16,524 nucleotides of DNA from JAWXCH01 sp034440595 (GCA_034440595.1 JAWXCH010000472.1:1-16524), one strand, 5' to 3'. Positions 6,620 through 13,787 are shown, counted from the stretch's first letter. Made by a program: numbers and translations. The notes: generated from the letters alone by a model not told the origin.

Positions 6620-6635
6620 GGACCAACTGTGGTCC
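6620..6635. promoter_or_regulatory. Inverted repeat upstream of csbD-like gene
   Basis: GGACCA (6620-6625) and TGGTCC (6630-6635) form a perfect 6-bp inverted repeat around ACTG, 36 nt before the csbD ATG. The position would suit an operator or a 5' leader hairpin; no clear promoter boxes are seen. The stretch 6636-6771 holds nothing else I can support. Confidence 0.3.
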
Positions 6636-6771
6636 TAATGAATCGGGTTTCGCTCTGGAAACTAAATATGCAATCGGGATGCCGAAATAATGAATTCGGC
6701 GGAGAAAGCGGCGAATTTGCGGCGGCGAGAATGCCTAAACGCCTTGATTCGCACGGAGTTAACGCACGGCG

Positions 6772-7365
6772 CTAACTGGCTTTAAGAGTGAGTTGATCAC
6801 CACTCAGAATGAGGGTGTGACCGGCTGGTTGCCCGCTCGACTGAGCTTGTTGCAACCACTGTGTCGCGGCGACGGGATCCTCGGCGTACCGCTTCTGGAA
6901 CTGCTCTGCTAGCTCAGCCGCCTGCAGGAACTGCGCCTGCGATTGTAGCTGCGCGATGGACCTTTGTAGTTCTGGCTGCGATTTCAGTAGCTTTTCGATG
7001 GCCTCTTTCTGAGGATGATCCCCTTCCACGGAAAGCTGCCCGCTAGCGTCAGTGGTTATGCGAACCGGCGGTTCGGTAGGAATGCCGTTCTGGCGGAACA
7101 GCTCCTGCAGTTGTTCTTGCAGTGCTGCAATACTCTGCGAATGGGCACTACGAACCTCCTCGACAGACTTGGCCTGGCCTATCCCAAACAGACCGGCAGT
7201 GGCTGAGGCGGCTGCTTCTCCGGCCGCCGAGATTTCCAGCGTATCCACTGGCTGAGCAGGCGTGGCCCGTGCAGTCGGGTTGGCACCGCGCGCGGCCTGT
7301 AGCGTCTGGCTGATCCCCTTGATCGCCGAACTTGCCGCGCCAATGATGCTGGGAAACGCCGACAT
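6772..7365 (-). CDS. Hypothetical protein with C-terminal coiled-coil-like helices
   Basis: 197-aa protein of unknown function, starting at ATG 7365 with GAGG 5 nt upstream. There is no signal peptide or membrane segment. Residues 1-60 are Ala/Ser/Thr/Pro-rich and include PVDTLEISAAGEAA, a D-x-(V/L)-x-(I/L)-S motif that also occurs in FlgM-like and other flagellum-associated proteins. Residues about 67-95 form a Gln/Glu-rich helix (EEVRSAHSQSIAALQEQLQE). Then comes VRITTDASGQLSVEGDHPQK, a short beta unit with a GDHP turn followed by EAIEKLLKSQPELQRS, and more Gln-rich helix to about 185. The end, HTLILSGDQLTLKAS, looks like a beta hairpin. The overall pattern recalls small flagellar or export-linked proteins, but no flagellar gene is in the window. 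It is transcribed away from the repeat at 7501. Confidence 0.72.
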   Translation of the reverse strand: MSAFPSIIGAASSAIKGISQTLQAARGANPTARATPAQPVDTLEISAAGEAAASATAGLFGIGQAKSVEEVRSAHSQSIAALQEQLQELFRQNGIPTEPPVRITTDASGQLSVEGDHPQKEAIEKLLKSQPELQRSIAQLQSQAQFLQAAELAEQFQKRYAEDPVAATQWLQQAQSSGQPAGHTLILSGDQLTLKAS

Positions 7366-7500
7366 ATGGACCTCAAAAGTGGCCGTACTGGCGGCGCATG
7401 TGCTGCCGCGCAGTCCTGATACTTCTGCTATCGACCCGGCAGATGGCGGATATTGAGGATTATTCGGGATATTCCGGTCAGATAAACTTTGCGGGCATCA

Positions 7501-7588
7501 TAGCAGGCACCGTCCCCATGCCGAAATTCCGCCAGGCAGTACCGAAAAACGTCGCGAAATGTTAGCCGCGACGCGCAGCGGAGCGCGT
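7501..7588 (+). repeat. Composite dispersed repeat, copy 1
   Basis: Two conserved blocks make up this element. Block A (7501-7523) begins TAGCAGGCAC and ends ATGCCG, an imperfect GGCAC/TGCC palindrome. Block B (7559-7588) begins ATGTTAGCCGCG and contains ACGCGC-AGCGGA-GCGCGT, a perfect 6-bp hairpin. Copy 2, with the same block order and orientation, is at 9285-9400; block B differs at one of 30 positions. An ATG in block B opens a frame into the downstream reductase, but repeat sequence makes it an unlikely start. Confidence 0.7.
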
Positions 7589-7626
7589 GATGCAGAGAAA
7601 GCTCAGCAATTGCACCAGGTAACAGT

Positions 7627-7688
7627 AACCCGACGCGCCAGCCAGGAAAATTACCAAACGGTGCCGCGCCTCGCTGGCGCGTCGGGTT
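7627..7688. repeat. Inverted repeat of the AACCCGA(C/A)GCGCCAGC type
   Basis: AACCCGACGCGCCAGC (7627-7642) pairs perfectly over 16 bp with GCTGGCGCGTCGGGTT (7673-7688). One mismatch later, AGG/CCT extends the stem to 20 positions, leaving a 22-nt loop. A related element is at 16357-16420. The stem lies upstream of the reductase gene and could act as a leader hairpin. The rest of 7366-7768, outside the two repeats, shows no gene I can support. Confidence 0.8.
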
Positions 7689-7768
7689 TCATTAGGCTCG
7701 TGCCAAACGGTACCGTGTACGGTAAAATCAACGCTTTCCATAAAACTCAACCTGCCGTTACCTCCGCC

Positions 7769-8821
7769 GTGCGATCCATCGTTTCCCCCGCCGACCTTCC
7801 ATTGCCGCTCCTGATCACCGGTGTTTCCGGTGTGGCTGGGTACAACGCGCTGCCGTACTTTCGCGCGCGGTATCCGGGGCAGGTAATTGGCATTCGTCAG
7901 GCCGACAACTGGCGGCTAATTGGCCCAGATATCGAAATCTGCGATGCCGAGGACCATGCCCGGCTGAGCGAATTGTTCGACAAGTATCAGTTTCGCAGTG
8001 TGCTGGACTGTGCCGGCAATTGCGCGCTGAAGAGCTGCGAGTTGGACCCGGCAATGGCCTGGCGGATCAATGTCGAAGGGGTCCGCAACCTGCTGGAAGT
8101 CATCGCGGATCGTGACGTGCGGCTGGTGCATCTATCAATCGACCTGGTGTTTTCGGGTGATGAGAGTGTGCAGCGGAGTAGCGATGGCCACTGCGAGCGG
8201 TATCCGCCGGACCCGGTCACGGTCTATGGCCAGACGATGGCGGCGGCCGAACGGCTGATTGTTGCGGCAGAACCGACTGCGGCGACGCTACGAATTTCGC
8301 TGCCGATGGGGCCAAGTTTCAATGGCCATGCCGGGGCAATCGACTGGATTCAATCGCGATTCAAAAAAGACCGCCCGGCGACGTTGTACTATGACGAGAT
8401 TCGCACGCCAACCTACACGGACTGCTTGAACGAAGTCTGCGAGGCGGTCCTGGCCAGCGAGCTGCGCGGCATCTATCACGCCGGCGGACCGCGCCGGCTG
8501 AGCTTGTTTCAAATCGCGCAGATCGTCAATCGTGTCGGTGGCTATGATCCCGGTCTATTGAAAGGCTGCCCGCGTGTGGATGCTGGCCCGATGCCTCCGC
8601 GTGCCGGGGATGTGTCCATGAACTCCGGCAAATTGGCCGCGGCGCTCGGTTATGACCCGATCGACCCCTGGCCGCTGGAAGAATGCTGGGTGCCGACCGA
8701 TCGGGAGTGGCATTTCTGCCGCGACGGCCAGAGTGGCAGTGCTGAGTTGTTGCACGAGGTTTTGTACTGCAACCGCCGCCGGCCGGGGGCCAGCCGGGCC
8801 GCTAGCCAGGGAGTGGCCTAG
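7769..8821 (+). CDS. RmlD-like NAD(P)-dependent sugar reductase/epimerase (extended SDR)
   Basis: About 350 aa from GTG 7769; the frame is open from ATG 7559 but that part is repeat sequence, and TTG 7802 is another possible start. The Rossmann nucleotide-binding motif is LLITGVSGVAGYNA (G-x-x-G-x-x-G). Then come LDCAGNCALKSCELDP, a position typical of RmlD (the C-A-x-T/N-x-V-D-x-x-E region), NVEGVRNLLEV, HLSIDLVFSGDE (the S-T-D-Y-V-F-D-G region) and VYGQTMAAAE. The last should be Y-x-x-x-K; Tyr153 is present but the Lys is Met157. The C-terminal part resembles RmlD (YDEIRTPTYTDCLNEV, GIYHAGGPRRLS). Family members make dTDP-rhamnose or related nucleotide sugars for surface polysaccharides. 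With the Lys missing, activity or mechanism is uncertain. No other sugar-nucleotide gene is adjacent. Confidence 0.8.
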   Translation: MRSIVSPADLPLPLLITGVSGVAGYNALPYFRARYPGQVIGIRQADNWRLIGPDIEICDAEDHARLSELFDKYQFRSVLDCAGNCALKSCELDPAMAWRINVEGVRNLLEVIADRDVRLVHLSIDLVFSGDESVQRSSDGHCERYPPDPVTVYGQTMAAAERLIVAAEPTAATLRISLPMGPSFNGHAGAIDWIQSRFKKDRPATLYYDEIRTPTYTDCLNEVCEAVLASELRGIYHAGGPRRLSLFQIAQIVNRVGGYDPGLLKGCPRVDAGPMPPRAGDVSMNSGKLAAALGYDPIDPWPLEECWVPTDREWHFCRDGQSGSAELLHEVLYCNRRRPGASRAASQGVA

Positions 8822-8969
8822 TTTGACGGTTTTATCGGCAGAATCGGGGTAACTTTCCGCCGATGCCGCTCTGGATTTGACAATCGAATCTGGTGAACTA
8901 GTTTTCATAAGCGGGCAATACTTTTTGCTGTTCACCAAGCGCCGATTCAGGCGAAGATCGGGTGCAATC

Positions 8970-9152
8970 ATGAAAAATTTCCTCGTCCAATTTCTGCGAG
9001 AGGAAGAGGCTGCCACAGCCGTCGAATACGCGGTGATGCTGGCTCTGATCATTGGAGCCATTATTGCCACGATCGGCAGCTTGGGCAGTGCAACCGGCGG
9101 CATGTGGGGCGGAATCGAAGGGGATCTGAACGAAGTCAATTTTGGATCTTAA
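8970..9152 (+). CDS. flp: Flp/Fap-type pilin, small prepilin
   Basis: 60-aa prepilin. A short charged leader (MKNFLVQFLREEEA) is followed by ATAVEYAVMLALIIGAIIATIG, the Flp signature with the Glu-Tyr pair and a single hydrophobic helix. The conserved -1 Gly of the TadV/prepilin-peptidase site appears as Ala. ATG 8970 fits the family length; open frame upstream to 8877 is not pilin-like. The ribosome site is weak (GGGTG). A perfect TTGACA at 8877-8882 is a candidate -35 box, but no good -10 follows. Flp pilins form adhesive tight-adherence pili assembled by Tad ATPase, secretin and platform proteins. None is encoded nearby, so this is an orphan pilin whose machinery would be elsewhere. A terminator follows at 9249-9281. 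Confidence 0.92.
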   Translation: MKNFLVQFLREEEAATAVEYAVMLALIIGAIIATIGSLGSATGGMWGGIEGDLNEVNFGS

Positions 9153-9248
9153 TTCGGTTGGTATTGAATCATCTCTTCGGACTCACCTCGACAGAAACGA
9201 TTTACTGAGCGTTGCCGCAAGGCAGTTTGAAATAGTGTAGCAGGTGCG

Positions 9249-9281
9249 AAACCTCGTGGTCGAAAGATCGCGAGGTTTTTT
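9249..9281 (+). terminator. Intrinsic terminator after flp
   Basis: AAACCTCG (9249-9256) pairs perfectly with CGAGGTTT (9271-9278) around 14 nt, and the stem ends in a run of six T (9276-9281). It lies about 100 nt after the flp stop. Confidence 0.8.
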
Positions 9282-9284
9282 ACG

Positions 9285-9400
9285 TAGCAGGCACGGTCCC
9301 CGTGCCGCAGCCTTGGGCAGCTTGAGGTTGAAGTACCCCATCGGTTGGTAACTATTGAAACGGTTGAAAAATGTTAGCCGCAACGCGCAGCGGAGCGCGT
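9285..9400 (+). repeat. Composite dispersed repeat, copy 2
   Basis: Block A (9285-9307) starts TAGCAGGCACGG and ends GTGCCG, a good GGCACGG/CCGTGCC palindrome. Block B (9371-9400) starts ATGTTAGCCGCA and carries the ACGCGC/GCGCGT hairpin. The spacer is 63 nt against 35 nt in copy 1 (7501-7588), with only patchy similarity. The two copies are direct repeats flanking the RmlD-like and flp genes. Confidence 0.7.
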
Positions 9401-9438
9401 TTATCGAACACTGTTTCGACCTTCGGCGATGCGAAAAG

Positions 9439-10383
9439 CTATTTTGCCGGCTGGACCGACGGTCCAGCAGCCGCCTCGCGCGCCTTCACTCTGGCTTCTT
9501 GCGCTTTTCTAGCTTTCGCTGCGGCACGTTCTTTGCGCGTTACAGCATTCACGACCGCCTCATGCTTGTCCTCCGAAAGCTGCTTCTTCAGCTCCGGCGT
9601 AGACAACTCAGGATGTTTGACAATCATTTCCGCGACATAGAGCCGTACCCACCAGTTGTCATTCTTTGCTAGTTGCGTCAGTGCCTTGGTCAATTCTGGA
9701 TCGGGAGCATTGGCCTTGGCGAAGCCAAATCGTCGCTTCCAAAGGTAGTGGTCAACCACATGACTCTCCCACAGAATTGGGTTGGGGTGGTCTAACTTTC
9801 GAGCAGAGAAAGTGATTGCCAATTCTTCGATAGCTTGCTGAGGTGCCTGTTCGATCATTCGCACAATGAGCACATCAGGGACTTTTGCCCCTGTCCTCAA
9901 TGCACCGTCGATTAAGCTAGTGTATGTCGAAAAATCGTAATTGTTGCCCCGTTTGTCTTCGACTATGTTCAAGATCTCGTTCGCGGCGCTATCCAGCCGG
10001 TCCCGATCCTGATCTATCCAGGGCAGCACTGCTTGCACCAACGTTGTGTCAGAGATTTCAACGAATTGAACGACCATCGACATGGTCATTCCCTCCACCA
10101 TTCCCTTTGCGTTTGAGTGGTACAGAATCAACTGCTTGGCCAACTTTTCGTAGTTCGGTCCAAGCTTCTGTAGCTGTTGTATGGCCTGAAAAGCTTTTAG
10201 TTCTCCCCCCTCATCTCCAGCATACAGCATCGCCTCCGAAACAGCCTGTATCTTCTTTTGAATCTCCGGGTCGGGCACAATCTTCGCTGCTTCTTCAGTG
10301 GCAAGTGGCCTCACCATTGAAGTGGCAAGCAGCAAAACCACCGCGAGCAACGCTACGGATGGATATATCTTAGGCCGGAACAT
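9439..10383 (-). CDS. Exported HEAT-like hypothetical protein, paralogue A
   Basis: 314-aa protein from ATG 10383, preceded by AGAGGTGA. The signal peptide is MFRPKIYPSVALLAVVLLLATSM with the mature part from about residue 28. The body is almost all helical: IVPDPEIQKKIQAVSEAML, QAIQQLQKLGPNYEKLAKQL, ILNIVEDKRGNNYDFS, RMIEQAPQQAIEELA, then NWWVRLYVAEMIVKHPELST, which looks like a HEAT-type repeat. The last 35 residues are Lys/Arg/Ala-rich and probably a coiled or disordered tail. It is a tandem paralogue of the gene at 10518-11462, with the same length and roughly half the residues identical by eye. I do not recognise a named family. A periplasmic scaffold or binding role would fit helical repeats, but this is inference. 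No promoter is obvious; the relic of the Nudix 3' end lies upstream. Confidence 0.85.
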   Translation of the reverse strand: MFRPKIYPSVALLAVVLLLATSMVRPLATEEAAKIVPDPEIQKKIQAVSEAMLYAGDEGGELKAFQAIQQLQKLGPNYEKLAKQLILYHSNAKGMVEGMTMSMVVQFVEISDTTLVQAVLPWIDQDRDRLDSAANEILNIVEDKRGNNYDFSTYTSLIDGALRTGAKVPDVLIVRMIEQAPQQAIEELAITFSARKLDHPNPILWESHVVDHYLWKRRFGFAKANAPDPELTKALTQLAKNDNWWVRLYVAEMIVKHPELSTPELKKQLSEDKHEAVVNAVTRKERAAAKARKAQEARVKAREAAAGPSVQPAK

Positions 10384-10411
10384 TAGTCACCTCTTTTCAA
10401 CGATTGTTGTA

Positions 10412-10492
10412 CTAGATATTTCCCCGCACCCTCTTATACCTCAGCAACGCCGCAATAGTTTTCGCGGTGTGAGTTTTTCCATCGTCGATCAT
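10412..10492 (-). pseudogene. Relic of the Nudix gene 3' end (26 codons)
   Basis: In one frame this stretch reads MIDDGKTHTAKTIAALLRYK-RVRGNI-stop. The true Nudix protein ends MIDDGRIQDAKTLAVLLWYN-RARGNP-stop, also with TAG. The relic stop is 28 nt before the start of paralogue A, exactly as the Nudix stop is 28 nt before paralogue B. No start codon or upstream Nudix domain is attached; the sequence before 10492 runs into the end of paralogue B. It is a duplication scar and not a functional gene. Confidence 0.85.
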
Positions 10493-10517
10493 TTCATTTC
10501 GCCGCATAGGCCGCAAA

Positions 10518-11462
10518 CTATTGTTTTGCTCGATCAGCCTCGGCATCGGCCTCTGCGCGTTTTCTAACTGCCTCTGCTTCTGCATTGTTCGCTGCTTCCC
10601 GTTCGCTCTCGCGGCGCGCCGGCTGGGTGAAGGCCGCATTCTTATCCTTGGCAATCCGCTTCTGAATTTCCGGTGTGGACAAATCGGGATGCGCAATAAT
10701 CGTCTCGGCAACGTAGAGCCGCACCCACCAATGCTCATTTTCCGCCAATTCCGCCAATGCCTTGGCAACCGCAGGGTCAGCTTTCGGGCCAACAAATTCA
10801 AAGCGACGCTTCCAGAGATGTTCGCCGATGACGTGGCTATTCCAAAGAATGGGTTTGGCACGATCCAAATCGCGCTTGAAAAAAACCAATGTCAACTCCT
10901 CGATCGCTTGCTGCGGTGACTGCTCGAGCATGCGTGCAATGAACACTTCGGGCAGTGTATCGTTCGTACGAACTGACTCATTGATGCTGTCCAGGTACGC
11001 AGAGAAATCGTAGTTGTCACCACGTTTATCCTCGACGAGGTCGAATATCCTGATTGTTGTGCTGTCGATGCGATTCCGATCGCCGTCGATCCAGAGCAAC
11101 GCTGCCTTCGCTAAAGTGATCGACGATATATCAAGATCTTGCACGACCCTTGGCATCGTCATGGTCCCCGCCGTTTTGGTCGAAGCGGCATGGTGCAATA
11201 TCAACTGCTCGGCCAATTTTCTGTGGTTGCGTGCCGCTATCTGCAGCTCTTGCATGGCCCGAAAAACATTTGCCTCACCATCCTCCTCACCAGCACTAGC
11301 ATTCAACAGTGCCTTGGTAACTTCCTGAATCTTCTTCTGAATCGCCGGATCGGGGACGATCTTCGGCGCTTTTTCAGCGGCATCGAGTTCCGCCGCTGCT
11401 GTGGCAATCAGAAGAATTGCGGCGAACGATGCCGTGAACAGACGCCATTGAGATTGGTACAT
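10518..11462 (-). CDS. Exported HEAT-like hypothetical protein, paralogue B
   Basis: 314-aa protein from ATG 11462 with AGAGGG upstream; longer in-frame starts up to 11567 overlap the Nudix gene and are rejected. The signal peptide has the core FTASFAAILLIATAAAE. The mature sequence tracks paralogue A throughout: KIVPDPAIQKKIQEVTKALL, FDLVEDKRGDNYDFSAYLDS, RMLEQSPQQAIEELT, HVIGEHLWKRRFEFVG and HWWVRLYVAETIIAHPDLST. Both share an Ala/Glu/Arg-rich tail of about 30 residues whose sequence has diverged most. The gene starts 28 nt after the Nudix stop on the same strand, so it is probably cotranscribed with it. The function is unknown; the shared, strongly conserved EDKRGxNYDFS and WWVRLYVAE blocks are the best candidates for functional sites. 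Confidence 0.85.
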   Translation of the reverse strand: MYQSQWRLFTASFAAILLIATAAAELDAAEKAPKIVPDPAIQKKIQEVTKALLNASAGEEDGEANVFRAMQELQIAARNHRKLAEQLILHHAASTKTAGTMTMPRVVQDLDISSITLAKAALLWIDGDRNRIDSTTIRIFDLVEDKRGDNYDFSAYLDSINESVRTNDTLPEVFIARMLEQSPQQAIEELTLVFFKRDLDRAKPILWNSHVIGEHLWKRRFEFVGPKADPAVAKALAELAENEHWWVRLYVAETIIAHPDLSTPEIQKRIAKDKNAAFTQPARRESEREAANNAEAEAVRKRAEADAEADRAKQ

Positions 11463-11490
11463 CAGACACCCTCTGTTGTAGGTCAATGAA

Positions 11491-12024
11491 CTAGGGATTC
11501 CCTCTTGCCCGGTTATACCACAACAATACCGCGAGGGTTTTCGCGTCCTGAATTCGACCATCGTCAATCATAGCCAGTGCGTCACTCCAACTTGTTGGTA
11601 TGACTTGAATCAACTCCCCCTCATCCAGATCCTGCTCTGCTGGCGTCAGCCCAGTCGTCAAAAACACATGCATCCGCTCGTTCAGAATCCCTGGCGACAT
11701 CCAGAACTGGCAGAGGGCTTCAATCCGAGCCGCACGGTAGCCGGTCTCTTCGACCAGTTCGCGCGCCGCGGTAACCGCCGGATCCTCCCCCGGCTCGATC
11801 GTCCCGGCTGGTAGCTCGATCAGCGTTTCTCCCACCGCGATCCGTTGATTTTCTATCAGGCAAATCCGGCCATCCGGCAGTAGCGGCAGCAGCACCACTG
11901 CGCCCGGGTGCAGCACAATTTCCCGCTGGCGGGTCTGGCCATCAGCCTGCGGCTGCGTTCGAAGTACCACATCAAAACGGCTGGTCGAAAGCAACAGTTC
12001 GTCGTCGATTGGCTTGTGTTTCAT
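11491..12024 (-). CDS. nudF: Nudix hydrolase, ADP-ribose pyrophosphatase type
   Basis: 177-aa cytoplasmic enzyme from ATG 12024 (no clear ribosome site; an in-frame TTG at 12093 is less likely). The Nudix box is complete at residues 74-96: G-TIEPG-E-DPAVTAA-RE-L-V-EE-T-G-Y, with the metal-binding Glu residues 89, 92 and 93. A Pro sits about 16 residues after the box in WMSPGILNE, the hallmark of the ADP-ribose pyrophosphatase subgroup, which splits ADP-ribose into AMP and ribose 5-phosphate. The N-terminal beta domain (TRQREIVLHPGAVVLLPLL) fits the NudF dimer fold. It heads the minus-strand cluster with the two exported paralogues and diverges from the peptidase at 12224. The gene symbol is a subgroup guess. 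Confidence 0.88.
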   Translation of the reverse strand: MKHKPIDDELLLSTSRFDVVLRTQPQADGQTRQREIVLHPGAVVLLPLLPDGRICLIENQRIAVGETLIELPAGTIEPGEDPAVTAARELVEETGYRAARIEALCQFWMSPGILNERMHVFLTTGLTPAEQDLDEGELIQVIPTSWSDALAMIDDGRIQDAKTLAVLLWYNRARGNP

Positions 12025-12223
12025 CAGATTGAGCGAAAAAAACTGGCGGTGAATTCGCCCCAGTTTAACTTTTTTTAGGGCGATTGTGCGCAAGTGCCCC
12101 TAATATCGCGGGGTGGAACCGGCGAGGGATTTCGTTGCATCGGCCCTGACCTGTTGTTACGATGGATTGTTGCCGCGAAACCGGTCGCGGCGAACACGAA
12201 GAGGCACCTACGTCACACCTGAT

Positions 12224-13264
12224 ATGGCTGCACTGCGGGAAAATTCTCCTTGGAGCATCAGCCTCGGACGTTGGGGAGGGCTGAATGTCCGCCTGCACGC
12301 CTCGTTCTTGGTCTGCGCCGCCCTGATCGTTTTTGTCTTCTCTCGGACAGAAGCGTCGCAGGTAGCCGAACTGAGCATTCTGACGCTCGGCATTCTGTTC
12401 GCCAGCGTTCTCTTGCACGAACTAGGGCACGTCGTGGTCGCGGTTCGCTTCGGTGGTCGTGTCGATCGAATCATGATCTCGCCGCTGGGCAGCTTTCAAT
12501 TACCGCAAGTCGCTCCGCAGTCGGAATTGCCAGTCGCACTGGCTGGCCCGGCGGTGAATCTGCTGATGGTTCTGATGACCGCGCCGCTGCTGGTCATGGC
12601 AGGGGCGAAGCTGCAGGATTTTTTGCTCACGCCGCTGGACCCGCAGAAATTGGTTGTCGGTGGCGAGCAGGCCTGGCTGGTGGCGTTGCGGCTGACCTGT
12701 TGGATCAACAGCCTGCTGCTGCTGAATCTATTTCCTGCGTACCCGTTGGATGCCGGGCACGCCTTGGCGGCAATGTTGCGGCCGATCTTTGGGAGTCGCC
12801 CAGCGGTATTGATCGTTGCTACCAGCGCCATGTTGCTGGCGGCCGGGCTGGTGCTGATGGCCTGCCTGCTGCCCGCTGATAATCGATTGATTCCGACTTG
12901 GCTGCTGCTGGCGCTGTTCGCGGTCTTTTTGTATTTCAACGCGCGTTACCAGATTGAGAGCTTGCGCGCGGCCGACGCCGAAGATGATCTGCTCGGGTAC
13001 GATTTTTCGGAAGGATACACTAGCCTAGAGCGACCGCTCGATGAGTTGCCACGCGCACGCCCGTCTCTGTTTGCTCAGTGGTTGCAGCGTCGTCGAACCG
13101 AGCGTCAACAGCGCATGCGGCAGCAAGAGCTGGATGAAGAGCGGCAGGTGGACGTGGTGCTTATTCGTTTGAAAGAGTACGGCCTGGAAGGGCTATCTTC
13201 GCAAGAGCGTTCGCTGCTCAATCGCGTCAGCAAACGCTACCGCAATCGTCAGCGCAGTAACTGA
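12224..13264 (+). CDS. Site-2-protease-like M50 membrane metallopeptidase
   Basis: 346-aa polytopic membrane protein. The zinc motif HELGH is at residues 65-69 in the second hydrophobic segment (ILFASVLLHELGHVVVAVRF). The membrane motif LAGPAVNLLM is at about 106-115. The third zinc ligand motif is NLFPAYPLDAGH, with Asp176. About six hydrophobic segments are visible (near 24-42, 48-75, 104-128, 150-170, 192-215, 225-243). Enzymes of this family cut substrates within the membrane, often to release a regulator. The C-terminal cytoplasmic part (244-346) is highly charged and ends VDVVLIRLKEYGLEGLSSQE, RSLLNRVSKRYR, a tail like that of many rhomboid-type proteins. There is no PDZ or CBS domain. 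ATG 12224 is chosen because upstream frame from GTG 12113 is not family-like. It forms an operon with the gene 2 nt downstream. Confidence 0.88.
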   Translation: MAALRENSPWSISLGRWGGLNVRLHASFLVCAALIVFVFSRTEASQVAELSILTLGILFASVLLHELGHVVVAVRFGGRVDRIMISPLGSFQLPQVAPQSELPVALAGPAVNLLMVLMTAPLLVMAGAKLQDFLLTPLDPQKLVVGGEQAWLVALRLTCWINSLLLLNLFPAYPLDAGHALAAMLRPIFGSRPAVLIVATSAMLLAAGLVLMACLLPADNRLIPTWLLLALFAVFLYFNARYQIESLRAADAEDDLLGYDFSEGYTSLERPLDELPRARPSLFAQWLQRRRTERQQRMRQQELDEERQVDVVLIRLKEYGLEGLSSQERSLLNRVSKRYRNRQRSN

Positions 13265-13266
13265 GC

Positions 13267-13776
13267 ATGGCTCGTAAGGAAGCAGACCGCGAGGACTTAC
13301 TCCGCGATGCGGTGGCTTTCAAGGATCGCGCGCTATTCTCGGTGCCAGGAATGCAGGGTGAAATCTTCGTCGGGCTGCGCGACGATAATGCGGGCAGCAT
13401 CTATGTCGGAGCCGATCCGGTCTATCATTTTAACGCACAGCAGCAACTGCGTCGTGCATTCGTGGATGGCTTGCTCTACAAGGCCGAACAAGGGAAGCTA
13501 GTAGTCATGGAGCGACAGCGAAGTGCTGAAGCGACTATTCTCGAGAGCCGGCAACTTAGTGTAGAAGAAGCCAAGCAGTTCGTTCAGCGGATGCAGAGCT
13601 TGCTCGTTCAGATTTGCGCGGCGCTGCTAAGCAGTAGCGTGACTTTGATTGGGCAAGTGACCGCCGAACAAACCGCCAATCGTGGGGAAACCGCGATGGA
13701 GCGGATTACCTCCTGGTTGGCACAACAGCGGCTAGAGCCGAGAGAGATATGTGTGGCCGATTCGGCAGGGCTGTGA
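13267..13776 (+). CDS. Hypothetical protein linked to the M50 peptidase
   Basis: 169-aa soluble protein starting at ATG 13267, two bases after the peptidase stop, so the two are almost certainly one operon. No signal peptide or membrane segment is seen. The first half is beta-rich (RALFSVPGMQGEIFVGLRDD, SIYVGADPVYHFNAQQQLRR, AFVDGLLYKAEQGKLVVMER) and includes a candidate recognition or binding segment. The second half is helical (SVEEAKQFVQRMQSLLVQIC). I do not recognise a named domain. Linked to a site-2-type protease, it may be an adaptor, regulator or substrate-delivery factor, but no sequence motif proves this. It converges with the ygfZ-like gene with an 11-nt gap and no visible terminator. 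Confidence 0.78.
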   Translation: MARKEADREDLLRDAVAFKDRALFSVPGMQGEIFVGLRDDNAGSIYVGADPVYHFNAQQQLRRAFVDGLLYKAEQGKLVVMERQRSAEATILESRQLSVEEAKQFVQRMQSLLVQICAALLSSSVTLIGQVTAEQTANRGETAMERITSWLAQQRLEPREICVADSAGL

Positions 13777-13787
13777 TAGATCGCCTC

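Noticed and set aside
7559..7768. N-terminal extension of the RmlD-like protein from ATG 7559
   Set aside because: The stretch consists of dispersed repeat block B and a 16-bp perfect palindrome; the translated part has no family resemblance, and the Rossmann fold begins near 7800.
8836..8868. Hairpin after the RmlD-like gene (CGGC/GCCG plus ATCGG/CCGAT with a bulge)
   Set aside because: No T-tract follows and the stem is interrupted, so it is not listed as a terminator.
10493..10861. A longer minus-strand frame joined to the Nudix relic
   Set aside because: It is an out-of-frame shadow of paralogue B; only the 26 codons up to 10492 resemble the Nudix protein.
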